A DNA stretch of 64,000 nt, from positions 41,840-105,839 of the forward strand of contig WGMJ01000002.1 in the NCBI GenBank assembly GCA_016125135.1, written 5' to 3'. The stretch is from Alphaproteobacteria bacterium. GTDB taxonomy: Bacteria; Pseudomonadota; Alphaproteobacteria; Micavibrionales; Micavibrionaceae. Every line of letters starts with the position of its first letter. Position 1 is the stretch's first letter. This document shows, in pieces, positions 28,801 through 35,488 of this stretch. The translations under genes and the position numbers were made by a program. Below the pieces are notes generated by a model. That model searched no databases and had not been told where the DNA came from. It worked only from the letters and a program-made list of their open reading frames with translations.

Positions 28801-31800
28801 AAGAACGAAATTACAAATGTTTCTTCGAAGAGCATTAATGTTGTTTCAAGTGCTGGCGCCAATATCCAGTTGAACATTCTTGATAACAGCGCAACAAACG
28901 CAAACGCGATTGTGCTTTCAGGTAGCAATGGCACTGTTATTGACCAGAACGATATTGATGGTGGCAACACAGCTATTACAGTATCAACAACAGATGATGT
29001 TGATATCACCGCGAACAAGGTTGACCTGACAAAATCAGGTATCGTGATTACAGGCGGCAACCGTGCGCTGGTTCAAAGCAACAAGCTGAATGACATTACA
29101 GGCGTTGGTGTTACGCTGACATCGGCAAAAGATGCCGACGTTTTAAGCAACGTGATAAACCGTACAGGCCAGGAAGCTGTTAAAGTCACAGGCGGCTCGG
29201 GCGTTTATATATTTGATAACACGATCGATACAACAGGTAAAAACGCAATCTCTGTTGCAGGCAATAATATTTTGAGCCTTTATAGCGGTGCAGATGTTGA
29301 TACAAACATAATCAGCAATGTCACAGGTGATGCAATTTCCCTGAACCTGACAAGCAAGAGCGCGGTCCACGGTAACGTGATTAACACGACATCGGGTAAC
29401 GGTGTGAATGTTAATCTTTCCGGTGGCACGCAAATCTACGACAACAAGGTTGTGAATGCAGGTACAAACGGTATCAACCTGAGCACAAGCACAGGCGGCG
29501 TAATACAGAATAATAAAGTGAACGGCACAGTATCAGGCAATGGTATCAATGTTTCCGGCGCGGCCGGCACGCAGGTCCTTGGCAACAAGGTTCAAAACGT
29601 AGCGAATAACGGTATTAACGTTGTAAGCAGCGCGGGCGTAACGATTGATGATAACAAAGTGGATAACGCTTTGGACGGCATTAATGTTTCGAAGAGCCTG
29701 ACCGCAACAATTACAAATAACAAAGTTGAGAACTCACGCGATGACGGTATTGTACTGGATGGCGCGCTTCTTGGCTTTACTGTTAGCGGCAATAAAGTTT
29801 TGAACTCGAATGATGACGGCATTGTTGTAAGCGGGTCAGCATTTGGCCAGATCTCCGATAACAAGGTCGACGGCACAATAAATGGCGAAGGGATTGATGT
29901 TTCTAGCGTTGCAAGCTTGCAAGTTCTTGGTAACAAGGTTGCAAACACAGCTGGCAACGGCATCAACGTTGTAAGCGCGCTTGGTGTAACGATTGATGAC
30001 AACAAAGTGGACAACGCTTTGGACGGCATCAATGTTTCGAACAGCCTTCTGGCCTTTATTACAAACAACAAGGTCGAGAACTCGCGTAACGATGGCATTG
30101 TGCTTGATGGTGCAACGCTTGGCTTTACAGTGAACAGCAACAAGGTGCTGAATTCAAATGATGATGGTATTGTTGTCAGCAACTCGGCTCTTGGTCAGAT
30201 TGATGGTAACCAAGTTGATGGCACTGTAAACGGTAATGGCATTATCGTTCTCGGTAGTGGTCTGCTGGGCGTTACAAATAACAACGTGGCAAATACAGGC
30301 GCTAATGGCATTGCGACACAAGGTGGCCTTGGTATCGCGATCACACTGAACACAGTTGATAACGCTGGTGACAATGGCGTGTCGGTTGATGGTACGCTTG
30401 GTGTTACAGTTGACCAAAACGACATTACAAATGTTGGCGATCACGGTGTTTATGCGAATAACAGCAACGGCATCCAGATCATCGATAACGAGATTTACGG
30501 CTTCCAGCGTAACGGTATTCTTGTGAACGATAGTGACAACGCATATGTTTACCTGAACGTAATCGACAATTTTGGTACAAAAACAAAAGCCTTCTTCAGT
30601 AATGGTATCGCCATTACAGGCAGTGATTTTGTAACTGTTGATACGAACAACATACACAATGTACGCGATGAGGGTATCGTGGTGCTTGGTGGTGAGGGGA
30701 TGCAAGTTGTACGCAACCACGTTGGCAACGTGGGCAACAACGGCATTGCAACATGGTTCCTTGATAACGGTGTTGTGCGTAACAACTATGTTCATGACTC
30801 GGGTGAGAATGGCATTCTGGCAGTGGGAGGCAACGACCTCCGTATTCGCGGAAATGATGTTTACGACTCAGGTGATAATGGTATTCTGGCGCTTCTCGTG
30901 CAGAACGGTCTACGAATTGTTAATAACAATGTCCGGTATGCCGGTGACGAAGGGATCGAGGTTATCGGTGCAGAACGTGCAACAATTCGTAATAACCGTG
31001 TACGTGATGTTGATGGTAACGGCATTGCTGCCTACCTGTCGGGCCGTGTCACTGTAGACGGCAACAGGGTTCGTCGCGCTGGTGAAGATGGTATCCACCT
31101 CGTTGGCAATAACAATGTATTTGTAACTGATAACCTTGTTCGCCGCACAGGTGATGATGGTATCGAGATTAACGGCGCACGTCGTGCAACAGTATCAGGC
31201 AATCTGGTGCAGCTTGCAGGCAGACTGGGCAATGCTGATGGTAACGGTGCTGATGGTATCTATATCGGCAATATTTTCGGCAAAAACCTTGCTCTGAACG
31301 TAGCGGGCAACCGTGTCGAGAACGCTGAAGATGATGGCATCCAGATTGTGAACGTCCAGAACGGTGAAACAGTCCTTGATACAAACGTGGTCTTCAGATC
31401 AGGTAGAGATGGCATCGAGTTTAGCGGCCTGGCAGATGTTCTTCTAGTCGGCAACCGCGCGCTTGAAAATGGTGTAAGTGGTATCTACGCCGCTGGTGAT
31501 GACAATGGTGAAGTGAAACTTGAAGGCAACTTCATGTCCTACAACACAATTGGTGCAACGTTTGAATCGGGCAATATCGACCTGACGGGCGATAAGAACT
31601 ATATCTTTGGCGGTGCAATCGGTTACCGTTTCGCGCCAAATATCCCGGCTAATCTTGATCTGGTTGACCTGACGATTGGTGAAACAGTGTTTGACGGCCA
31701 AAGCCAGTACTATGTCGAGCTACAAAATGGTGCGTTCTTTGATCCGGGCAAGCCAACAATCCTGAATGCGCTTGATGCTGAATTCCGCAACACGCCATTT

Positions 31801-32328
31801 GGTACAATCCGCCCGCGTGATACAGGCGGTATCCTGACAGCAGGTCAATTCGACTGGCTGGAAGATCACTTCTTCCACTACTCGGATGACAATACACTTG
31901 GCTTGTTCTTCTTTGGTCTGGTTCCGTTTGACCTTCGTGAGGAGCTTCTGTTGCGTGGTTATGCACAATATGCAGCTGGTGGCCGTGGTGTTAACCTGAC
32001 CATCCTTGGTCTACCACGTACAAATGGTGCAGCACAGGGTCGTGGCGCTTTAGGCAACACACCAGGTAACGGCAGCTTTAACCTGGCATCAATGTTGAAC
32101 AATATCACGCCAGCCGCTGGCGGCGATGATACAGACAGCGATCAATACGCAGCGCTCACACCAGAGCAGTTGAACGATATTGAAACTGCAGCCGGTGATA
32201 CAGGCACAGCACAAACATCTTGCTGGTCTGATGCTGTTGCAGGCGCTATTGAAGGTAAGGTTGTTAACTTCAGCTACGGTGGCTCTGAAGCAGAAGCTTT
32301 TGCCAGCGCCTCGAAATGCGCTAACTAA
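25837..32328 (+). CDS. giant two-partner secretion exoprotein (filamentous haemagglutinin-like beta-helix)
   Basis: Predicted secreted or surface-bound adhesin of 2163 residues. I start at the ATG at 25837, preceded by AAGGA at a good distance and giving a signal peptide cut after ALAQ; an in-frame ATG at 25804 has no such support. The TPS domain (about residues 30-340) contains SNGRVMILDRNGVMFGAG, VDVAGLVAST and GFVETSG...WLVDP. From about residue 550 to 1930 follow dozens of 20-25-residue NGI/NNxV/DGI repeats of a right-handed parallel beta-helix. The C-terminal 230 residues are not repetitive and carry two Cys (2129, 2161). The secretion partner is the divergent TpsB. A strong terminator follows. 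Confidence 0.93.
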   Translation: MRKNIAGKKLLSLALVTSALVAPSALAQTVDPNALPTGENVVAGSVDYSRSGNLLTADQHTTRAITNWESLNLGKDATFRINQPGIGSLSVNRVVAQGANATQILGTLSSNGRVMILDRNGVMFGAGSRVDVAGLVASTGDINDDEVMGGANQVTLSNFGNGAVENHGLINVADTGIAAFVAPTVRNNGVINAKLGKVALASGQVATIDLYGDSLVEIAPAGKIQKAIVENLGVINAEGGQIAMTAGAAADAVNSVINMGGVLNTASVSAKGGKVVLSGGENVKVNVSGKIDASGTEGGEVRLWSDDTTSFTGEIYALGSGGFVETSGANFYMDESVKVGAGHWLVDPRNYSISSAATGLNNINVGFLQTILNTFGLETYTVATPLLGLQAGDLTVSETVTWNSTTDLELFAYNDIIFNSANAGLNATNAGADIKLTALNNVDLLSGKGITLAGGNFTSSAADDTIIGAGFVVNANGGNIDIDQLGHFNGGANTLRTSGSGTITIKQNADGGAGSINNAVASLQNTGVGANTINLGLLGSYNEGVLIDQANTTINGNAAFLSNAGNTAVTVIADNANVNSLFITGTTGVAIGAVNGTTIANNVIYNVTNGVAAFGAGAVTVDNNTFSNVSGASVSVGGATGLITVTGNTMNGVENGVILASSTGGALVENNKINGNSAFGVYVDGVNNTTINLNTLDEFDLGIYVANSKTVDITNNKLTNMQDGILSSGNVDVDITGNTVAASKGYGIGAVTVDGLRVADNTITGGAANGIYVQAGKDAQVNNNTVTDGTYGITFNGINGGDIGATAANKITNASGSGITVYGSSKNIAIDNNIINTAGAGIVVDTSSKISMTKNDIDNVSTGIYLNGGSKIDITSNTIDNATSQGIYSQASGKVTADSNVITKVATGIVINGATDTIKLLDNTITQHTVGGITVTGAGDLLVRGNKINSGAGIAIDVSKSAGTVTKNIVSGGTIGVDVDNSAGLQITKNEITNVSSKSINVVSSAGANIQLNILDNSATNANAIVLSGSNGTVIDQNDIDGGNTAITVSTTDDVDITANKVDLTKSGIVITGGNRALVQSNKLNDITGVGVTLTSAKDADVLSNVINRTGQEAVKVTGGSGVYIFDNTIDTTGKNAISVAGNNILSLYSGADVDTNIISNVTGDAISLNLTSKSAVHGNVINTTSGNGVNVNLSGGTQIYDNKVVNAGTNGINLSTSTGGVIQNNKVNGTVSGNGINVSGAAGTQVLGNKVQNVANNGINVVSSAGVTIDDNKVDNALDGINVSKSLTATITNNKVENSRDDGIVLDGALLGFTVSGNKVLNSNDDGIVVSGSAFGQISDNKVDGTINGEGIDVSSVASLQVLGNKVANTAGNGINVVSALGVTIDDNKVDNALDGINVSNSLLAFITNNKVENSRNDGIVLDGATLGFTVNSNKVLNSNDDGIVVSNSALGQIDGNQVDGTVNGNGIIVLGSGLLGVTNNNVANTGANGIATQGGLGIAITLNTVDNAGDNGVSVDGTLGVTVDQNDITNVGDHGVYANNSNGIQIIDNEIYGFQRNGILVNDSDNAYVYLNVIDNFGTKTKAFFSNGIAITGSDFVTVDTNNIHNVRDEGIVVLGGEGMQVVRNHVGNVGNNGIATWFLDNGVVRNNYVHDSGENGILAVGGNDLRIRGNDVYDSGDNGILALLVQNGLRIVNNNVRYAGDEGIEVIGAERATIRNNRVRDVDGNGIAAYLSGRVTVDGNRVRRAGEDGIHLVGNNNVFVTDNLVRRTGDDGIEINGARRATVSGNLVQLAGRLGNADGNGADGIYIGNIFGKNLALNVAGNRVENAEDDGIQIVNVQNGETVLDTNVVFRSGRDGIEFSGLADVLLVGNRALENGVSGIYAAGDDNGEVKLEGNFMSYNTIGATFESGNIDLTGDKNYIFGGAIGYRFAPNIPANLDLVDLTIGETVFDGQSQYYVELQNGAFFDPGKPTILNALDAEFRNTPFGTIRPRDTGGILTAGQFDWLEDHFFHYSDDNTLGLFFFGLVPFDLREELLLRGYAQYAAGGRGVNLTILGLPRTNGAAQGRGALGNTPGNGSFNLASMLNNITPAAGGDDTDSDQYAALTPEQLNDIETAAGDTGTAQTSCWSDAVAGAIEGKVVNFSYGGSEAEAFASASKCAN
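29521..30216 (+). repeat. tandem 348-bp (116-residue) duplication inside the exoprotein gene
   Basis: Two adjacent units (29521-29868 and 29869-30216) line up base for base with an exact 348-base period; for example VTIDDNKVDNALDGINVS occurs in both. A more diverged third unit begins at 30217. This points to recent in-frame duplication within the beta-helix. Confidence 0.85.
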
Positions 32329-32352
32329 TAAGCTTTCACCACAGTATAAAAG

Positions 32353-32376
32353 GGCCCTCGTTAGAGGGCCTTTTTT
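32353..32376 (+). terminator. strong rho-independent terminator after the exoprotein gene
   Basis: GGCCCTC pairs with GAGGGCC around GTTA and is followed by six T. The T-run overlaps the stop codon of the convergent gene. Confidence 0.92.
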
Positions 32377-33430
32377 ATTGCAGAAAACTTTTCCGGAAGC
32401 TTTGTACTTTTTGTGTTAGTGCGCTTTTATAGCGTGGCCAGCTTTGCAATGTGATTTTGTTTTCTCCCTGCCTGATACGCTGTGCCATAAGGTCGTTATA
32501 GGCGGGTTTGTAATGGATCGGGTCCATGTAATTGCGAAGGTCACAGGGGAAATTCTCGAGATCAAATCCATAAATTGTGACGTTTTTAATCTTATCCATG
32601 TGCTTGATTAAATTTTCACGCATCGCCATAAGTCGTCCAAAGCCTTCATCTCCCATATTTGCATAGCTAAAACAGGAAGCTGGCGGAAAGAAAAAGTTGA
32701 AATTAATGCCAGGGTTCTTCTGAACCCGCGGCAGGATGTTTTCAGTGATATTGGGAAAAGCGTCTATAAAGTCAGCCGCATTTTTTATGGAGGTGGCTTT
32801 TTGTAGCTGCGTGCGTAGAGCGTTTTTATTCTCGGGCGATGAAAACTTCTCGAACTGTTCTGTATTCTCCCACTTATAAAGATCATCCAGTTTCTTACGC
32901 TTTCCGGGTTTGCCACGGGCTATTTTCAGGGCCTCTTCAAACACATCGTTATTAAAGAAGTAACGCCAGTTGTCTGCAGCTGTTTTGTTGTAGAGAAAGG
33001 CGGGCGGCGGTGCAATATCATGCTGGTCATCAGCAGTTCCTTCTGCATAGGGCGTAAAAACTTCCCAGTAGATATTCTTTACGCGTCCTGTATCAATCGC
33101 ACTTTGGGCAATGACAGCCAGATCTCTGGGCTTAGCGCCAGCCAAGGTCAGCTTCAGGGTTTTTCCGTCCGGCTGGTCAAAATGGGATGCCGTAAAATTC
33201 TGGCTCACGGAAGTGCCAATAATGACGCTGTTAAAATTCTCTGCGGGGTCGGCCAGATATGATTTTATAAGACCTGCATTCTGGTAACGGTCTGTGCCGT
33301 CAAAGCCGTGCTCTGCAAAGCGCTTGTGCAGAAAAAAGAACGGGTCAAAAACAGCCGTAAAGACCGCTGGCAATGATAAAGCCAGCAGGCTCATGAAAAG
33401 GGATAGAAATATAAACTTTTTTGGTGCCAT
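32375..33430 (-). CDS. periplasmic partner of MBOAT acyltransferase (SGNH/AlgJ-like), putative
   Basis: The 351-residue protein has one N-terminal membrane or signal segment (residues 6-28) and a periplasmic domain. SVIIGTSVSQNF near residue 68 resembles the block I nucleophile region of SGNH/AlgJ-type proteins, but the usual GDS is GTS. A late DPIHYKP could supply the distal His. It follows the MBOAT gene by six bases, the usual layout of polysaccharide O-acetylation pairs in which the membrane protein passes acyl groups to a periplasmic transferase. Function is inferred from context; I do not recognise the exact family. Confidence 0.65.
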   Translation of the reverse strand: MAPKKFIFLSLFMSLLALSLPAVFTAVFDPFFFLHKRFAEHGFDGTDRYQNAGLIKSYLADPAENFNSVIIGTSVSQNFTASHFDQPDGKTLKLTLAGAKPRDLAVIAQSAIDTGRVKNIYWEVFTPYAEGTADDQHDIAPPPAFLYNKTAADNWRYFFNNDVFEEALKIARGKPGKRKKLDDLYKWENTEQFEKFSSPENKNALRTQLQKATSIKNAADFIDAFPNITENILPRVQKNPGINFNFFFPPASCFSYANMGDEGFGRLMAMRENLIKHMDKIKNVTIYGFDLENFPCDLRNYMDPIHYKPAYNDLMAQRIRQGENKITLQSWPRYKSALTQKVQSFRKSFLQ

Positions 33431-33436
33431 TGTTTT

Positions 33437-34882
33437 CTAGAACTGGAAGTAAATAAACTCCGATATGCGGTTTATCGTATAAAGTATAAAGTAAAGCGAA
33501 GTAGCCAGAAGAATGGCCGTAAATGCCACCCATCGCGTCGATAGCTGCCATGAATACCAGTTTATCGGTATTCTTTCTTCTGCGGCTTTGATAATTTGTA
33601 AGCCGTTGGGCGCGCACAAGGCGATTATCAAGCCTATAATGATGGCAGCAAGTGCATCATTTATAATTGTAGTTGCACCCAACCCATGCCAGCCAAGCAT
33701 CCCTTGGTAAATGGCCATTGCAGCTTCTACGCTTTCACTGCGGAAGAGAACCCAAGCAGTTATAACGGCAAGGAAAGTGAGTGCCCAAGCGCAGAATTGA
33801 TAGGCTTTTATGGCGGAAAATCCATCCGGTACAATCCGGTGCCAGCCATGATTGATGACAAGATACAAGCCGTGTAGTCCGCCCCAGAGGACAAAGGTCC
33901 AGTTTGCGCCGTGCCACAGGCCACCTAAAAGCATGGTGATTATCAAGTTGGCATAGCGCCGTAACTTGCCTGCACGATTGCCGCCGAGTGGAATGTAAAG
34001 ATAATTACGCAGAAAATTGGAAAGCGTAATATGCCAGCGCCGCCAGAAATCAATAATATTCCCGGCTTTGTAGGGGGAGAAGAAATTGTCTGGCAGGCGA
34101 ATGCCAAACATTAAACCTAAACCAATGGCCATGTCGGAATAGGCAGAAAAATCAAAATAAAGCTGCAGTGTATAGGCAAGGGCTGCGATCCATCCAGCGA
34201 GAAGTGAAATAGCTTCGCCGCTGTGTGCGGCGTTGAATATCGGTGTTGCGTGAACAGATAAAGAATCTGCCAGCATTACTTTTTTAAACAGACCAATAGC
34301 AAAAAGCGTTAAGCCTATGGCTGTTTTGTGCCAATCATAGTGTGCGGCAGGGAGTGCGCGAAATTGCGGGATAACTGTTGCGTGATGCACAATCGGCCCT
34401 GCAATGAGGTGCGGAAAGAAAGTGATATAGGCGGTGTATTCAAGCAAGGTCGGGGCTTGGGCTTTGCCCTTCCATGTATCTACCAGATAAGCAATTTGCT
34501 GGAATGTAAAAAAAGAAATGCCAAGCGGCAATATGATGCGGGTGAAAGTCAGGTCATGCGCCAGTAGCAAATTCAGGTTGTCGATAAAAAAATTGAAATA
34601 TTTGAAAAAACCAAGGCAAACAAGGTTGGCAGCAATTCCCAAAATTAAAAGGAGCTTGTTTCTCTCATATTTGCGGAGTTGTATCCCCATACAGAAGTTG
34701 AAACCGATAGAAGTGAGCAGCAGCCCTAGAAAGCGAAAATCCCACCAGGCGTAAAAGAACAGCGACGCGAGGGCTAAAAAGACAAGGGCGGCTTTTCCCG
34801 CATTCGCTTTTTTGAGGGCTATAAAAACTGCCAGACACACGGGCAGGAAGCCAAAAAGAAAAGCGGGGGAGTTGAATAGCAT
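33437..34882 (-). CDS. MBOAT family O-acyltransferase (AlgI type)
   Basis: Polytopic membrane acyltransferase of 481 residues with about eleven helices. It begins MLFNSPAFLFGFLPV, as AlgI-like proteins do, and holds SFFTFQQIAYLVD, FFPHLIAGPIV, the FWRRWHITLS motif and LLGGLWHGANWTFVLWG, whose His is the catalytic residue. Likely transfers acetyl from a cytoplasmic donor across the membrane for exopolysaccharide or cell-wall modification, with the downstream 32375 gene product as partner. No alginate or cellulose genes are nearby, so the acceptor is unknown. A hairpin covers its ribosome-binding site. Confidence 0.93.
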   Translation of the reverse strand: MLFNSPAFLFGFLPVCLAVFIALKKANAGKAALVFLALASLFFYAWWDFRFLGLLLTSIGFNFCMGIQLRKYERNKLLLILGIAANLVCLGFFKYFNFFIDNLNLLLAHDLTFTRIILPLGISFFTFQQIAYLVDTWKGKAQAPTLLEYTAYITFFPHLIAGPIVHHATVIPQFRALPAAHYDWHKTAIGLTLFAIGLFKKVMLADSLSVHATPIFNAAHSGEAISLLAGWIAALAYTLQLYFDFSAYSDMAIGLGLMFGIRLPDNFFSPYKAGNIIDFWRRWHITLSNFLRNYLYIPLGGNRAGKLRRYANLIITMLLGGLWHGANWTFVLWGGLHGLYLVINHGWHRIVPDGFSAIKAYQFCAWALTFLAVITAWVLFRSESVEAAMAIYQGMLGWHGLGATTIINDALAAIIIGLIIALCAPNGLQIIKAAEERIPINWYSWQLSTRWVAFTAILLATSLYFILYTINRISEFIYFQF

Positions 34883-34885
34883 AAA

Positions 34886-34903
34886 GGCCCTTTATTGAGG
34901 GCC
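34886..34903 (-). other. hairpin over the MBOAT ribosome-binding site
   Basis: GGCCCT and AGGGCC pair around six bases and end three bases from the ATG. The AGGG of the 3' arm is the likely Shine-Dalgarno sequence. It could also act as a weak terminator for the gene upstream. Confidence 0.4.
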
Positions 34904-34935
34904 AATATATAGAAAAAAAAGAAAGCGTAAATTAT

Positions 34936-35148
34936 TTACATAATTTTATCGTCGGCTTGGCGGGGCTGTTGGAATTTCCACCAGCGCTGAAGCAGCAATT
35001 TCTGGGCGCAAAGCTGCTCATAGCGCTCTTTTGAAGCAGGGCTGTGGCGTATCTCAGCGCGCACATGGCTCTCCTGCACGTCATCCAATTCGCTGTCTAC
35101 CAATGCCTGAATATCGTAATCATTTATGTCCATGACCTCTATCAGCAT
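34936..35148 (-). CDS. 70-residue anti-sigma-like protein
   Basis: The sequence IQALVDSELDDVQESHVRAE, then PASKERYEQLCAQK and LLQRWWK, follows the pattern of anti-sigma factor N-terminal domains, but with no zinc-finger His-Cys set and no membrane helix. AGGGA seven bases before the first ATG supports the start at 35148; a second ATG at residue 6 is possible. It is preceded by a good ECF-type promoter (35170-35194) divergent from the DUF1328 gene. Regulation of the ECF sigma factor at 37879 is a plausible but unproven role. Confidence 0.62.
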   Translation of the reverse strand: MLIEVMDINDYDIQALVDSELDDVQESHVRAEIRHSPASKERYEQLCAQKLLLQRWWKFQQPRQADDKIM

Positions 35149-35169
35149 ACCATTATCCCTAATACCGCT

Positions 35170-35194
35170 AACGCTCTGAAATGTTAAAGGTTCC
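35170..35194 (-). promoter_or_regulatory. ECF (EcfG-type) promoter for the anti-sigma-like gene
   Basis: GGAAC, 16 bases, CGTT on the minus strand: exact match to the alphaproteobacterial general-stress consensus, 22 bases upstream of the start codon. Confidence 0.7.
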
Positions 35195-35197
35195 GTG

Positions 35198-35223
35198 GGA
35201 ACTTTTCCCTTATTAAAAATGTT
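35198..35223 (+). promoter_or_regulatory. ECF (EcfG-type) promoter for the DUF1328 gene
   Basis: GGAAC, 17 bases, TGTT on the plus strand. Its -35 box is three bases from the -35 box of the divergent promoter. Confidence 0.65.
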
Positions 35224-35261
35224 TTTCTAGCAGGTATAACGATAAAAAGGAGAGTGTTATC

Positions 35262-35438
35262 ATGCTTCAATGGGCATTAGTATTTCTGGTTCTGGCAATT
35301 ATTGCCGGACTTCTCGGGTTTGGTGGTGTAGCAGCCATTTCAGTTGATATTGCACAGATACTTTTTGTAGTATTCCTTGTGCTGTTTATTGTGTCTGCCG
35401 CCGTCCACGCCTTCCGCGGTAAAGCACCCCCTATATAA
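35262..35438 (+). CDS. DUF1328 (YtjA-like) small membrane protein
   Basis: A 58-residue protein with two hydrophobic helices (residues 4-20 and 27-49) separated by [14 protein letters not shown], the hallmark of the DUF1328/YtjA family, and a short basic tail. AAGGAGAG lies at good distance from the ATG. These small membrane proteins are widespread and often stress-induced; their function is unknown. It has its own ECF-type promoter and its own terminator at 35459. Confidence 0.9.
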   Translation: MLQWALVFLVLAIIAGLLGFGGVAAISVDIAQILFVVFLVLFIVSAAVHAFRGKAPPI

Positions 35439-35458
35439 GGTAGGGGCCGTTCATAAAA

Positions 35459-35486
35459 AGGCGTTCTGACGAGGAACGCCTTTTTA
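35459..35486 (+). terminator. terminator after the DUF1328 gene
   Basis: AGGCGTTC pairs with GAACGCCT around seven bases and is followed by a T-run. It ends three bases before the next gene's first ATG. Confidence 0.88.
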
Positions 35487-35488
35487 TT

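Noticed and set aside
28000..31500. Regularly spaced repeats as a possible CRISPR array
   Set aside because: The repeats are in frame within one continuous beta-helix gene, have no constant unit with variable spacers, and no cas gene is near.
27072..31966. Many minus-strand open frames opposite the exoprotein gene
   Set aside because: They mirror the repeat structure of the gene and have low-complexity Val/Ile/Thr composition and no start signals.
34936..35148. 70-residue protein as NepR
   Set aside because: It lacks the NepR core helices; its pattern fits a conventional anti-sigma domain better.
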